From positions 9,934,501 to 9,998,500 of the forward strand of contig JAHQIY010000001.1 of assembly GCA_019054805.1 (NCBI GenBank): a DNA stretch of 64,000 bases, given 5' to 3'. The notes below the pieces were generated by a model. The model made no database searches and was not told the origin of the DNA. It saw nothing but the letters and a program-made list of their open reading frames with translations. The DNA comes from Brachionus manjavacas (taxonomy: Eukaryota > Rotifera > Eurotatoria > Ploima > Brachionidae). Positions 50,124-63,332 of the stretch are shown here, one piece after another (position 1 is the stretch's first letter; each line of letters starts with the position of its first letter). The translations under genes and the position numbers were made by a program.

Positions 50124-52969
50124 ATTTTAAGTCATTAAATAAATTTTTCGTATAATTTACTGATTTGATTTTTTGATCGATATGAAAAGTTTACAAAAAA
50201 ATTTTATCTATTTAAATTTTTTTTGTAAAATAATGATATAATTATTCTATTAAAAAAAAATAATTGAATTGAACTTTGGCTGCCTTAGAATTCTTATTAA
50301 AAATTTCAAAAATCTGAAGATGTTTCAATTAAGAAAAAGAAAATTATATTTAAATAACAATTTTAAGAATTTTTCGCAACAAATTTTTAATGATTAGTAT
50401 TTAATATTTACAATTTTAAATCAAAAATATATTATCGTTATTAATTTCTCATATTCAAAACATTTAATTAGAAAAATTGAAAATGTAAATGATCTTTAAT
50501 CTTTTTGATTTTATTTGGTAGGTTAAATCGATAGAAACAATTCTTCCCATATCATGTAACTTCAGAAGAACTTTTATCTTTAATCATTGTTTTATATCAA
50601 TTTGAACTGAGAGAAAAGAATGTTTATATTCAATGTAAACAAAGCTGATTTTTGCAGACCAAACATTTTCGAAACTAGACCACTTAATTTCTGTATTTAT
50701 ATATATACCAAAATTAAACATATTTCAAATTTCATCTAACATATAATTTAATTAAATAAATTTAAAAAAAAATTTTTTAGTCATTAGGCCAGGAGCTGTT
50801 TGATTCAAATATTTTGTTAATAATATCAAAAATTTTAAACACACCTGAGGACAAAATCAAATTTAATTGATGATATGGATAATTTTTAAATTATTTTGAA
50901 TCATTATCATAAATTTTACATCTAAAGGAATCGTAAAGAACAAAATATTAAAATCGATAAAAAATTTATTTAAATCTCTGTCATGTTAAAAATTTTCAAA
51001 GGTTAAAATTATTTTCCAAACGTATCTAATCGATCGAAAAATGTTCTCTGAATAAATGGAATATTTATCATGGGAAATGAATTCATCTCACCTGCTAAAT
51101 GTCTTTTCTCGATTAATTCCACATTTCTAATTTATTTTTTTAATTTACACAGCAATTAGCTTATTTATTGAAAATTTCAAAACCTTAACCGCAGCGTTCA
51201 TTAATTCTTAGAAAGGAAATTTTAAATTAAAAATATGTCCAGAATGAAAAGTATTTAAATGGAAGAAAAAAATTTGAATATCATGCGATTAATTTTGTGT
51301 TCTGAGCAGAAAATCATGATTTTGTAGGGATGATTTGATCCGAAGAATATGGACTAAATTGTCCAAGTAAAAGACATGGGTTAGTTAAGGGTTGCATGCT
51401 ACTGGAAGCCAAGTTTTATACTATAATTAATCTAAAGCAAATTTTGCATTGTTCTTCTTATCTGAATTGTATTTTTTAATTAATTTCGATTAGTTACAAA
51501 AAAATAAGCTTATAATTAGGGGTTTGGCAACCAAAGGGGACTTTATTTTTGGTTTTTATATTTTATTAAAAATATCAATCAAAAGATTGGCTTTTGAATA
51601 AATGATCGCCAGACTTGAGAGTATTAGTTTAAAAAATTCCTAAATCATAGGTATTTATTCAAATTTAGCTCATCGGCTTTTTCTAATTAAGGATTGTTTT
51701 AAGTAGACTTGTTTTGTTAAGTATTTTTCAAGAACCGACTGGAAACTTCCTGTCAATTTGAATTTTTTTTTCAATTAATCTAAATTATATGTTCATAGCG
51801 ACCGGTTTGAGATACCGAATTTCGAGTTGGATTTTGCGAATTATGAGCTTTTTTGAGAGCAATAATAATTGACTCTTGAATAGTCTACTACTTTTGTTAT
51901 AAAGTCCACTTGAAAAATTCGAGCAAATATTTCAAGATAAAGAAGTATCCGTTTATGGGACTTAATCATGACCCAATGCTAATAGAGTATTATATTTTTA
52001 AATAAGATTAAATTAGAAAACAAATATTTCATATCAATAAATGTGAAATATGCCAGAAGTATATCTTGAAATTCTAATTTTGGAAATTTTTATTATAATT
52101 TAGTCTCTTCCTCAGCCTCTTTTAAATTTGATATTCGTTTTTTTTCAAATAATTGCGCATCGCGATATTTAGTATATCAAATATCGGCTGACAAAATGCA
52201 TCATATGATGAATTAGTTTTTATTTAAATGTCTCAAGTTATTTTATTAATGAATGGCGCTTTATTTAGCTTTTAAAAATTAATAAAATTTTCAAACATTA
52301 TGAACAAATTTTCAACAAATCGTTATTTCAATTTTAATTAGATAAAAAATGTAATTATTATATAAGCTTTTTTAGAAGATTACTTACACACTTAGAATCA
52401 AATCTCTCAATCTGATTTTTAATCATGCAGATGCTAGAAATGCCTTCGAATTTTCCCATCATTTCTTATGTAGCTTTTATTTACGAAAATTTTTAAGTTA
52501 ATATCGGAATCACAAGTTTTTTAGATCTTAGCCAGATATTTTTTTATGTTTTATTTTGCATCAATTGTGACAATGTAAAATTTAAAAATTGATTTATAGA
52601 ATAAAATGATTTTTATTCATATTTGGCCTTTTTTTATTTCTTTTTAAATAAATGCCAGAATCAGATGAGCAGAAGTCTTCTAGTTCTTGGTAAAACAATT
52701 CAAATATATTATCAGTGATAGTGATCACTCGCTAACAATTCCATTGTATCATTTTGCACCAATTTTGGCACTGTAAAATTTTAAAATTACAAAAAAAAAA
52801 CAATTTTTTGTCTTTAGAATCAAATAAAAAACCCTTTCAAATAAATAATTTCAAAATTTCATTTCAGATTATTTTCAAAATATTTGACTAAAAAAAGTGT
52901 TTAAAACCAAAACAATACATTTATAAATAAATAAGCTATGAAGTGCTAGGCCCATGAAATTAGGGTTTA
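50124..52969. other. Intergenic, no gene seen
   Basis: AT-rich and without recognisable genes. It contains the dispersed 25-bp motif copy at 52711-52735. Confidence 0.5.
52711..52735 (+). repeat. 25-bp dispersed motif, copy 2
   Basis: ATCAGTGATAGTGATCACTC followed by GCTAA; one mismatch against 26188-26212. Confidence 0.7.
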
Positions 52970-53302
52970 AAATCAGCATAATAGCTTTATAGGATCAATT
53001 TTATCATTTTTATTTTTAAAAACGTTAATAGAATTTGAGTTAACAATATATTTATCAAGTTTGTTTCATACATTTACTACTCTGTTACTAAAAAATTTTA
53101 TTTTTGTTCACAATTCTTCACCATTTTTTGTTTTAACTTCTAAATTTTCCGGACAGGTCATTAAAATGATTAATCGGTAGTTGTTGTTTCTAATTAGCGA
53201 ATACTCTATTGACATCTTAATAAACAAATTATTTATTTTTGTCGAGTTTTTGTTATAGAAAAAAATTAATGATGCTAAGGAAATTTCAGTCCAAAATTCC
53301 AA
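52970..53302 (-). pseudogene. LINE reverse-transcriptase 3' end, degraded
   Basis: The minus strand reads ...CPENLEVKTKNGEEL, a stop at 53108, then in the same region FFSNRVVNV, a stop where Trp is expected, NKLDKYIVNSNSINVFKNK. This is the standard end of CR1/L2-type reverse transcriptases (NFFSNRVVN.WN.LP..VV.S.S.N.FK). It is interrupted by stops and 5'-truncated. A further minus-strand ORF upstream (53685-53416) may be part of the same relic but shows no firm motif. Confidence 0.65.
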
Positions 53303-55955
53303 AATTGATTTATAGTTAAGTCATCGCGGAATAAAAAAAAGAATATTCAATTGAGCAATCTGAGCAGATTTTTTTCTTTTAAAGGGTCTAACAAAAATTA
53401 GGGTTTAGAAATGAACTAGGCGATCAAATGAGAATTTTGATGAAATGATAAATAATATTGAACTAGTTTTGTTGTGTAAGAAATTATTATTGATTTATTC
53501 TTATAAATGTTTTTAAATATATTAAAAAAATTCCTAGCAAAAATAAACTTTAAATGTTTACACAGTGTAGTCAAAATTATTAGAATTCTGAATAGCAAAT
53601 TTAAGTTAATTATTATATAAAGAATTTGCTTTATAATCATTTTTTCGATAACCTTTTGAGTTCGGTACAGACTTTTAAATGCCAAAGGAGAGTAATAAAA
53701 TTTATCGAAAATTTATTTTTGGAAATCATTTTCCAAAATCTAGTTCTAATAAAATTTAAATTTATTTTTTTTTAATTAAAAAAAATTCAACTTGACTCAA
53801 ATAAATAGCTGTCAATTAAAAAAATTGATGCTACCTCGTGCAAGTTAAAATCAATTAACGTCAAGAAAATTTTAATCAAATGGTTATTTAAGACTTTTTA
53901 AAATAGGTTACGAATTTTATTAAAAAAAATTAGAACTCATTTTATCGCGGGCCTTCTGAGATGAAAGTTTAGTAGAAATAAATTGATAATGGAAAATTAT
54001 CATAATTTGTTCTATAATACAAAGGCATTTTAAATTTAGAATGTAAAAACTTTTAGCCATAAATCATCGAAATTAACACAACGCTTATCAAAATTAAATA
54101 ATTTTATTTAATTAAATTAATTCAAGCAACTAGAAATTCAACCCAGTTTTGTGCTCGAATACAGCTAAGTTGTACACCTAGATAAAATACATTTTTTTTT
54201 TAAATGTTTAGCTAGATATTTTGCTTACACAAGCTTAAGACCACAGTCTTCACAATTTAATTACCCGCATTTTGCGTAGATCACCACCCAGCTCGAAGCT
54301 AGTTGATCAAAAAAGCAACACATGTTTGACTGAACTTGTACAAAGATACTTTAGAGCGCATAAATTATTATTTTATTAAAATAAAAAAAATTTAAATTTT
54401 TATAATTTTAAGCAGTTTAATGGACACAAATTTAACCTGGTCAGTCTTTTTCTTGTTTTTTATCAAGCTTCTAAAATAAAATGTTGGTCAAAACGATGAA
54501 TATTTTATTTGCACGCAATTTCAAAAATAAGATCAAATTTTGTTAAGCTGAGCGAAAATTGCAGCTTTTTTTTGTATTTTTGTTTTATTATCATAAGAGT
54601 TATGTAATCATATTAATGTATCATTTGAATTTATTTTATTTTAGAAATTCAATTCTTCCATGAGAGAAAAAAATAAATTATTTTAATTGAAAATGATTTC
54701 CATACACAGGATTATAATAAATCGATTTTTAGATCGAAATGGATCTGACCGCTTTGTCTAGGTGATCAAATTGCCATGGCACGTTTTATCAATTGAAATT
54801 AAGCGATGCGTTCCTGGACTTAATGAAATTTTTAATCAAATAAAAATGCAAATCATGCTCAAAATATTTGATTATATAATTTTAAAGTGGCTCTATAAAT
54901 GTGAGATTTGTTGAAATTATTTTTTTTCTCAATTGCTGTTCGTTTGAGTTCATTAAAGCTATAATTTATTAAAATTGATTAGATTCAGGCCGAGCTAAAT
55001 TGCTTCAAATATTAATGTTTCGTTTTTTCAAATGTGTTTAAAGGACGATTTTTTTATGAAAAAAAAAGTACAGAGCATTTCTAGGCGTTAATTATCTTAA
55101 GTCCCTAGGGATTTTTGATATTTAATGGCCAAAATGAGTATTTATTTACAATATCATTAAGCGATGACTTTGATGAGTTGGAGAAGAAATAAGAGACAGT
55201 TGAGCTAATAAAGACCTCAATTTCAATTTCGGTCAAAATATATTTTTATCATTGAGAGTGAAGCTTTTTGCCAAGATAAAATCCAATGCAGCATTGTTGA
55301 GTAACTACTTAAGGCGAGAGACATTTTTCCTTTGGTCACGTGTTCATTATTTCATTAACTTTTTGTCTATTAGTGTAAAATAGGGACCCTTTGCCATTCT
55401 AGTTTCAAAAATTTAGCCTTTTGTTTATAGGCTTTATTGATTTCTCTAAAAATAAAAATTTAAATAGTGGACTAAATTTCAAACTCTAACTAAGGTGGAA
55501 AATATTTGAACACTCGAGCATAGTTAATTAAGATTAAAATAGATAATTTCGGAAATTGTATCGAGCTACACTCGATCGGTAGGTCAAGTGTAAAAAAGCA
55601 TATTAAATGAGCTAAATAATTCTTTTGAAATGAATTAGTCATAACTAAGTGGATTTGAGAGAAAATTTTTCTTTGTTAAATAAATCAAAAATCGCCTTGT
55701 TGATGGCCAAGGGATTTTTTTTATTATTTTGCCTTAAGTGCTCCTATTTGGTTAGAAAAAAAATTTGATTTTTTCAATCTATTTCTAGATGGAATTCACT
55801 TGTTGCTTATTTGAGTTTGTTGGAGAAAATTTTTGATTTTTTTTCCTAAAATATTTAAAAAAAAGCCTCAGTAACACGCCAATATCATGTTCATCGGAAA
55901 TTGAAGCCGCATCCTTCAAGACAAAAATAATTTTAAAAAATCGAAATTTATTGTA
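53303..55955. other. Intergenic, PGAP6 upstream
   Basis: No gene recognised. The last part must contain the PGAP6 promoter and 5' UTR; an acceptor-like CTTCAAG ends near 55920. Confidence 0.45.
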
Positions 55956-58900
55956 ATGTGGCCTTACCGTACTTTTGTCTTAATTACAATTTTGGCTCTA
56001 AATTCAGTCGAATCATTGTTCGGTAAGAATCTTAATTTAATATTTTTTCCAAATAAATTAGCAAACAAACTTTTAATTTTTTCATTCAAATTTTAGTCTA
56101 TTATCAAAATTATGAATTTTTTTCAACAATCAAACTAAACGATTACAATGGCTATTACGGAAATGTAAAAGTACTCAAGTACTCAATGCCGAATGATGTT
56201 TTGTCAGCGATTTGGCGTCTTCAATTGGTCTCGAGTGAAAAATGTCCTCCCACTGACGTTTATTTGTAAGTGCTTTGAATATTTTATAAAAAACACTCAA
56301 ACAACTGATTGTTTTGATACGAACCATTTTAAAGTGTCATTTTAAAACTCTTGAATCCAAATAGAACATATTAAGGATTAAGATTTATAACTATTAAGAG
56401 CCGAAAAGAGCTTAAAAAAAAATGTGATCTTAAATGATTTTATTAAAATGTAAAAATCTAAACTAAATTAATATCTTAAGTCAGAAAAACAAAGAGAAGT
56501 AACTTACGATGCTAACTTTTTATAGTTGAGTTTTATTTTTTTTTTTAATTAAATTTTTGATAAAAATAAAAATTGTCATTTTTTTGATTGTTAAAAATTA
56601 TTGGGATCTCTCAGGAAACTTGTGGATTTCTTTTTGATGGAGCTATTTGGATAAACTAAATTTGTCCTCATATTAAAAAAATCTTATAAGAAATAATTCG
56701 CGATATTTACTTAATTAAAAAAAATTTAATTTTTTCTTTTTTAAATAATTTTTTAATCATTTTAATTAAATAAAAAAAGAAATTAGAAACTAGTTACCGT
56801 GAACTCTTGTTCATAATTACATATAATACTTACGGTTTTTCGAGTATAATAAAAAGTAACATTAACCGAAAAACAGGATATTTCTTACTTAGTATAATTA
56901 CATGTAACTAAGTGCCGATGCTTTGTTATAATTGCTCAATTTTAAACAAAAAATCTTTAAAATTGACTTATTTATTATTTAATTTTTTAATAATTAAAAA
57001 CGTCAAATAATTGATTTTTCTAAAAAAAAATTTTGTTCAAATTTTTATTTAATTTGCTTTAAAATTCTTAAACAAAAATTTATTGATAAATCCTTGATAT
57101 TATCTATTAATTAAAATTCTATCATTCTTGGAATCTTTTAAAATACACATAAAAATTTAATGATCTTGCTTTTAAAAGTTCATTCTGATTAATTTAAATT
57201 AATCAGAATGAATTTTTTTTCCAAATTTATTCTTAATTTTTTTGATTAAAGGGTCTTTAATTTCGATGCAAATTGCTCATTTGGCTTTACTTGCTTCTCA
57301 GCATGTCATGTCCATCTCGGTGATCTCTTCCATGATTGTTGACCTCCTAGTTATTCTTAGTCGTCCTACTCTCCGTCGCCCTTCAGGTTTCCGTTGAAGA
57401 GTTCTGTTTGGTATACGCGTTCCATTCATTCTAAGTATAGTCCAAGCCACCACAAAAATTAATCTGACCTGAAGTCTAGTCCAGTGACTAAAGCAGCGGC
57501 CTAAGCACACCTTGATGTTTCTGACATTTTAGATTCCAATTCTGCATTTGTATTGCGCAGTAAATAAACCACTTTTCTGCTTGCTACCTCACAGTAGGTT
57601 TTCATTTTCAAGCGTCATCAATGGCATTTCTTTGGCCATTGGGTACTCATTTGAGTTTCTTTCTGCTTCTTTGATTTCTTAGAAACTAGTTATTATACTT
57701 GGGCGGTCAAGTAGCTAGCCCTACGCACTATCAATGTTTAAAAAATAATATTTTTATATATTTATTTAGTCAAATTTCATTCAATTTTCTAATTGTTTCA
57801 GTTACAATTACATGCAATTAGATTAAGTGAAAATATCTCTTTTCTCCATTATTATTATATGGTGATATTTAGTTATGATTACGCAATTATGAACAATAGA
57901 TTACAATATCTTAATACAGTGTAACCTAGGTTTTATGAACCCCGGTTGAACTATGACAACCACTTCATAAAACTGAAACTTCATCAGTTCGACTTTTTGA
58001 AGTCACTTCATAAAAAAAAATTAGGATTTAGTAAAATTTTTTATTAACAAAATTAAACAAAACGATTATCTATTTTAATTTAAACTGGATACTAATTGGA
58101 AAAATTTTATATCGGTAGGGACATAATTATGTTTTTGTTCAACTAATGAGATGATTTGTCTACAGAGTCTTACTCTAAAGAACCCTTTAAGACACTTAAT
58201 CACATCCGCGTCCATAGGTTGAGTTACACTAGAATCAAGTTGAAAAAAATAAAAATATTGTTTTTTTGCAATTAAAAAAATCGTTAACAATGTATTTTTT
58301 CCAAATAACAGCTTTTTTAAAGTAAGACTACCTAAAAATCTGACAAAATAGAGAAAAAATCGGTAAAAATAAAATAACTGATCAACAGAGATGGTAAATT
58401 GCATTTTTTTGAAAAATCAGACAAAGACTGAAAGAGAAATAGCCGAGTTAACGAAATAATGAACAAAAAAAGCAATCAAATAGAAAAAAAAGTTTGATTC
58501 TAACTTTTTGTGACAAAAATATTCATTAAATCATTTAATCAACACTATGAAAGAAAATTTTTAAAATCAATTTTTAATAAAAATTTTTCAATATAATAAA
58601 AAAAATGAATCAATCAATTAAATAATCAATACTAATTTCTTTTACTTTTATTTTTGTTATTCTGGCAGCGAAGCAACAGATAAAACCTTGTTTATATACA
58701 AAACTTTATAATTTTCCTAAATACCAAAAATAATTAATTGATTGTCAATAAAAATTATCAAAAATATTTTTCTGAAAATAGTAAATATTCAATATTTATT
58801 CCATCAAATTTTTTAACTTTTAATTTGTATTTTTTAGAGAAAATTGCAATTTTTTTTCAAAGCTTATAAACTCTGTAAAAAAATTAAGTTTCAATTCTTT

Positions 58901-61900
58901 AAAAAAATTATTGAAAATATAACAAAGTAGATTTCTTATTAATTTTATGAATTTATTCGATAAATCTAAAAAAAATTCAGGTATTTTATTCAAATTTTGT
59001 TGAATAAATTTTAGTTGACCTTAAAGAAATCAATTTTGATTTAGTTTTAAAATTTAAGTTACTTGGAATATTCAGCCTTTCCAGTAATATCACCTCATAA
59101 TCGTACATTTCCATACTATTTTAACGAAGGCCGTTTGACCAAAACAATGGTCAAAAGATCTCTGGGAGGATCGAATCCAACTAAACAAGATGTTTATCTA
59201 AACATTTCAAGCCCTTACGCTGGAAACTGGTTCAGCGCTTCGTTTACTGATTTACAAGAGCGAAAAATCAAACCGGAAATTTTAAAATCAAATTGTACAT
59301 ACTTTCTTACATCTTCGCTTAATATTTGGCAAATTAACGACACAATTGTCCTTTACCCAAATGCTAGCACGCATTCAGTAGAGCATTCGATTTTTAAAAT
59401 ATACAAGTAGGGTTACAATTTAATGTTTTAGTGGAGGGATATTCTTTTTTATTTTTTTAAGGTACATGTCTACTTCAACCGGTCCCAGTTTACATTTTGA
59501 TATAAAATTCAAGCAATCAAGCTCAAGTGATTGCAAAATAACCTCTTTGTTAAGACAGTCAGCTTTTCCCGACATGAACAGTTTTAAAAATAATGACGAC
59601 CACAAAGTTTGCCATTCGAATTCTACAAAAAATTGTAGCCTGTCTCTAGATTACCCATTGGAAAATGCTTGGTACTATTTGGGCGTCACATCAGAATGTA
59701 ATTATTCCATAGACGTGGTCATATCAAACAACTGTGTCGAGTCGCCTTATTCAATTCTAAACGAAACGTTGATTACTTTTATGGAAAGCTTGTTTCCAGG
59801 ACGTTTAAAGCAAAAAACAGATGAATATTGTAGCAAACTTTTTCAGCCCATTGAAACATTTCGATTCATAGGACCCACTTACTTTTCAGTAAAATACTAC
59901 TTCAATTCGAACCATAACCGTAGCAATGCTTTGCTAATACGAAATGAAAAAAAGCCCTATTTCATTGAATTTTTTGTCGATCAAGCAAATAATGGTGGCA
60001 CGCTGAATTTCTACTTGGTAAATAATTTAATAAATGATCCGAATATGTACCAAAGCGATTTTACAGTCAGTAAAGCTCCAATCCTTTCCAATGAGAAAAA
60101 TTCGACAACCAAAAATAAAGCTACTAATTTGGCTGATATCAAAGTGATGCTCTATGCTTGTCTATTGTTCAACTCAATGAACAATTATAAGAACTGTCCT
60201 GAAGGATTTTTGCTTAGTACACAAAGTTACACCAATATATTTTCTAATTTTCAACTCAATGTGGCTTATCCTTTTATGGGAAAATGGTATCTTGCTATTT
60301 GGAAAGAATGCTTCAATATTAATACCAAGTTGGTTATTTTTTTAAAATTAAAATCAAAGATAATTAGTCATTTGTGTTCCTGTATAGTTATATATCATGT
60401 GATCAAATGGTTTCAAAATTAATTGAATTAATACATTTTCCTGAGATAGATGGTCAATGCTTGTCACTTATTAGATTTAAGGGTTCCGGTAATGCAATTA
60501 CATAAAACACTGTTTATTTATATAAGTCCAGAATCTGCGCTCACTTTTCAGAACACTGTGAAATAATAAATACTGCAAACTAGAATAGTGAATTTAATTA
60601 TCAGTTGAATACCCAAAATTAATTTTAAGTAGATTTCAAGCAGTCTGATTCTTTCTATAAAGTTCAATTTTATATTCTAAATGTGAATTCGTTAGAAAAT
60701 TTTGTTAAAATATAAAATAGTTTCAAGTTTGAAATTTTAATTTTTAATTGATAAATGCACGAATCTCAAAAAATTTGTTAGATTAATTTTTCTATTAATA
60801 GTTAAAAAGTCATTTGGAAATTCAAGACTATAAAGGTAAGCAACACAATTCAAATAAATGTATTTAGAACCTAAAAAATTTCAAATAAACTTTCAAATAT
60901 TACCAAAATTTAAATTTTAAAAATACAAGATAACTTTATTATCACTATGTATGTAAATCAGACAGCTACCATAGCGAGGTTACGTCTAGCCTTGCTCCGC
61001 AGGTCTTCTACTGTAGCTTAAATTATTATTATTATGATTATTATTATCATATTTAACTTGTATTTGACTTGTATTAGAGTTTTTCAGACTTTATTTCCTG
61101 ACTACAATTTTTATTTGCTCCGAACCTTAATCATTGAAATTGCAAATCTCTAACACATTTAATTCAGTTTGATTCGGATCAGTTCCTGTTTTTATTTAAA
61201 TAAATTCATTTTCATTATCATCTTTCGATTCTATCTCTTTTGGGTATAAATTTGAAACATTTATTTTGCTGGATTGACAGGACAGAGCTCTCAAATTAAC
61301 CTTACTTACTCTAAATGTCTATTATTTTCGACTAATAAAATTCACATTTGAGATCATTTGGAGAAGTGTTAACTTAGTTTTTGAGATCTAGTCTAAAGTC
61401 TGTTTTAGTTTATCTTATTTTTAAATATTTAAATTTTTAATATTTTAGAATCTCAAGTACTAATTTAGTGAAAATAATTTTGTTCAAAAAGGTTATTGCG
61501 AATTTTCATAAAACTTTCCAAAAATTTTTTGCTATTTAAAAATTTATTTAATTTAAATGTTAAAATTCTTTCATCCCTCCTAAAATATTTTTTAATTAGG
61601 TGATTAAATTTGTAAAATTTTATTTTTTCATTACTTAATAAATTTTTAATAGCGAAGGGTTTCTAGATAAAATAAAGAGAGCATATTTCTTACAAATCAA
61701 TCAAGAAGGATCAAATAAAAATAATTAAAAAATTTCTATTTATTTTTTGTTTTTATTTAGTTTCAATTCTGAATGTCTGATTTAATTTTTTTATAAAGTG
61801 AAAGTGTTACTTGTCCAACAAACTATGTTCCACATGCTTTGATTCAGATATCAAGTGATCAATGTTCAAATGATTATTGTGGTGACTTTGGCACATGCTA

Positions 61901-63322
61901 TATAATAAACAGTCAATTAAATTTGGTCAGTGCATGTAAATGTAGCGGGGGATATGAAGGCTATGGATGTACAGACGGCCGAAATGCCATACCAGCTCGT
62001 GTTTATTTAGCTAGTGTTTTATTCCTTACAACAAGCAATCTGGTATTTTTACTCCCCATTGGTCTAGCAATTTACAGAAAATGGTACATTGAGTCTCTGA
62101 TATACTTCTACAATATGTTTTTCTCAACAGTAATATCAAATCACGACTTATCTCATTTTTATTTTTAACTTTTTTTTTCAAGTTTTATCATGCTTGCGAC
62201 CAGGAATTTTACTCATTCTGTATTTTTAATTACGACGGTCTACAACTAGCTGATTTCATAAGCTCGTATTCATCGTTTATAATCACTGTGTTGGCCATGT
62301 CTTCATTCGAACGACAATGGAAAGTATTTACTTTTTTTGTTGGCTTATTGGCCTGCATTAGTATAGGACTCTATGACAGATTTAGTTATTCTACTTTCGT
62401 GGTATTTTTATGTATAGCCATTTCATTCACTGTTTTTACATGGGTAGACTTTTTTTTAAGTTTTAAAAAATTATAAAAATTTAATTTAAGATTAAAATTT
62501 GTATATCAAGAAGAAAACTTTATCCAGAGCGAAAAAAGTTGATTAGATTTTATTTGCCAGGTTTCATTCTGGCTCTAACAGGACTTTTGATTTACAGCTT
62601 CCTTCAAACAAAGTCAAATTATTGGATATTGCACAGCATATGGCATATGTGTATGGCCTCGTCTATTGTATTCTTTTTGCCAAAGGAGGAAGTTCAAGAT
62701 TTTGGCGCAGATATGTCCGGTGAAAATTTAAAAGGTATTTTAAATTTTATTTTAATAAAAAATAGTAGTTCTAATGGCAAATCATTTTAAAATAAAGTTG
62801 CTTTAATCCTTGATCGTAAGAAATTTTATTTTCACATGGATAACTTAATTATGCTTGAATGTAGTTTTAAATTTTCACAAAATCTTTTTGTTTTTTGATA
62901 AAAATGTTTCTGGTATTTAAAACTTGCAAAAAAAAACAAGATATAAATTCAATACAAGGTTGGATTTGAGTTGAAAATTCAAGATAATTCAATTCAAGAT
63001 TTAAAAGAAAAGTTATTCAAAATAAATCTAAAATGATTTTAATTTTCTTTAGAAAATTTATACAATTAATTACATGAATTTGAAATTAATTGATATCTTG
63101 TTAATTTGTGCAAACTTTATATAAATAAATGCTGTTTGCTTACGATTTTAAATTTCTCTTCCAAAAATATTTTAAAATTTAATTTTAATTTTTTTAGATG
63201 TAACTACTACAACAGCAACATCTTCTTCTTTAAGTGACTCATCAGAAACAAGTAATTCACCATCCACATCAAAGAGTCTTATACATGGAAATGTTACTGA
63301 AATATCTCTTTTAGAAATATAA
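55956..63322 (+). CDS. PGAP6: PGAP6/TMEM8-like protein, 803 aa
   Basis: Eight exons: 55956-56022, 56097-56265, 59059-59406, 59462-60328, 61799-62129, 62183-62443, 62491-62734 and 63198-63322. They total 2412 nt in phase. The signal peptide is MWPYRTFVLITILALNSVES. A large extracellular region follows, with jelly-roll-like repeats (FSTIKLNDYNGYYGNVKVL, YAGNWFSASF, AYPFMGKWYLAI). Next is an EGF module (about 499-536, CSNDYCGDFGTC... CKCSGGYEGYGC) and then a multi-span membrane domain (about 547-745). The membrane domain shows the CREST-family hydrolase residues: Ser593 in MFFST, His597 and Asp600 in YHACD, and His729/His733 in HSIWHM. Vertebrate PGAP6 (TMEM8A) is a GPI-specific phospholipase A2 that releases GPI-anchored proteins such as the Nodal co-receptor. 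The C-tail is Ser/Thr-rich. The exon 7 start was fixed by phase and by RRKLYPERKK matching the family. TMEM8B-like is the main alternative. Confidence 0.92.
57230..57530 (-). pseudogene. RTE/jockey-like endonuclease-RT tail
   Basis: The minus strand reads ILRMNGTRIPNRTLQRKPEG, then RRRVGR, EEITEMDMTC, a stop, EASKAK and a stop. This closely follows the LGHVLRM...RIP..L.W.PEG.RK.GRP..TW......E.....TW.EA ending common to many invertebrate endonuclease-reverse transcriptases. It is interrupted by two stops and a frame change, and lies in PGAP6 intron 2. Confidence 0.8.
57917..58404 (-). mobile_element. Truncated pogo/Tigger-like element
   Basis: The left end CAGTGTAACCTAGGTTTTAT is preceded by TA (57915-57916) and continues GAACCCCGGTT, a Tigger-like terminal repeat. 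The minus-strand ORF includes FQLDSSVTQPMDADVIKCLK then GFFR, matching the FLPPNTTSLLQPMDQGVIK block near the end of the DDE domain of pogo transposases. No matching right terminal repeat was found before 59058, so the 5' half of the element appears lost. It is a different subfamily from 13668-14879, judging by the terminal repeats. Confidence 0.75.
60329..61798 (+). other. PGAP6 intron 4 (1.5 kb)
   Basis: Donor GTTGGT (weak consensus), acceptor ATAAAG. Phase supports the join AA|T to give Asn. It contains the possible retroelement tail at 60955-61055. Confidence 0.75.
60955..61055 (+). repeat. Possible retroelement 3' tail ending in (ATT)n
   Basis: A GC-richer ~65 bp segment (about 60958-61020) runs straight into an ATT/ATG repeat (about 61022-61051). 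A unique end followed by a short simple repeat is typical of RTE-type LINE and SINE tails. No protein remnant is visible. Confidence 0.45.
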
Positions 63323-63326
63323 AAGC

Positions 63327-63332
63327 AATAAA
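63327..63332 (+). terminator. Possible poly(A) signal of PGAP6
   Basis: AATAAA only 5 nt after the stop, giving a 3' UTR of perhaps 20-30 nt. A further AATAAA lies near 63446, so the actual site is uncertain. Confidence 0.4.

Larger units (their letters stand above)
56266..59058 (+). other. PGAP6 intron 2 (2.8 kb)
   Basis: Donor GTAAGT, acceptor TTTAAG. It holds a LINE tail (57230-57530) and a pogo fragment (57917-58404), both on the minus strand. The remainder is AT-rich. Confidence 0.85.

Noticed and set aside
52711-52725. Core resembling a tet operator (TATCAGTGATAG)
   Set aside because: There is no bacterial context. The sequence belongs to a dispersed motif also present at 26188 and is a coincidence.
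53416-53685. 89-codon minus-strand ORF
   Set aside because: Ile/Leu/Asn/Lys-rich. It may be part of the adjacent LINE relic but has no firm motif of its own.
62491-62530. Alternative acceptors for PGAP6 exon 7 after CAAG or CAGAG
   Set aside because: They either break the phase or remove the RRKLYPE segment that matches the family. The acceptor at 62490 fits both.
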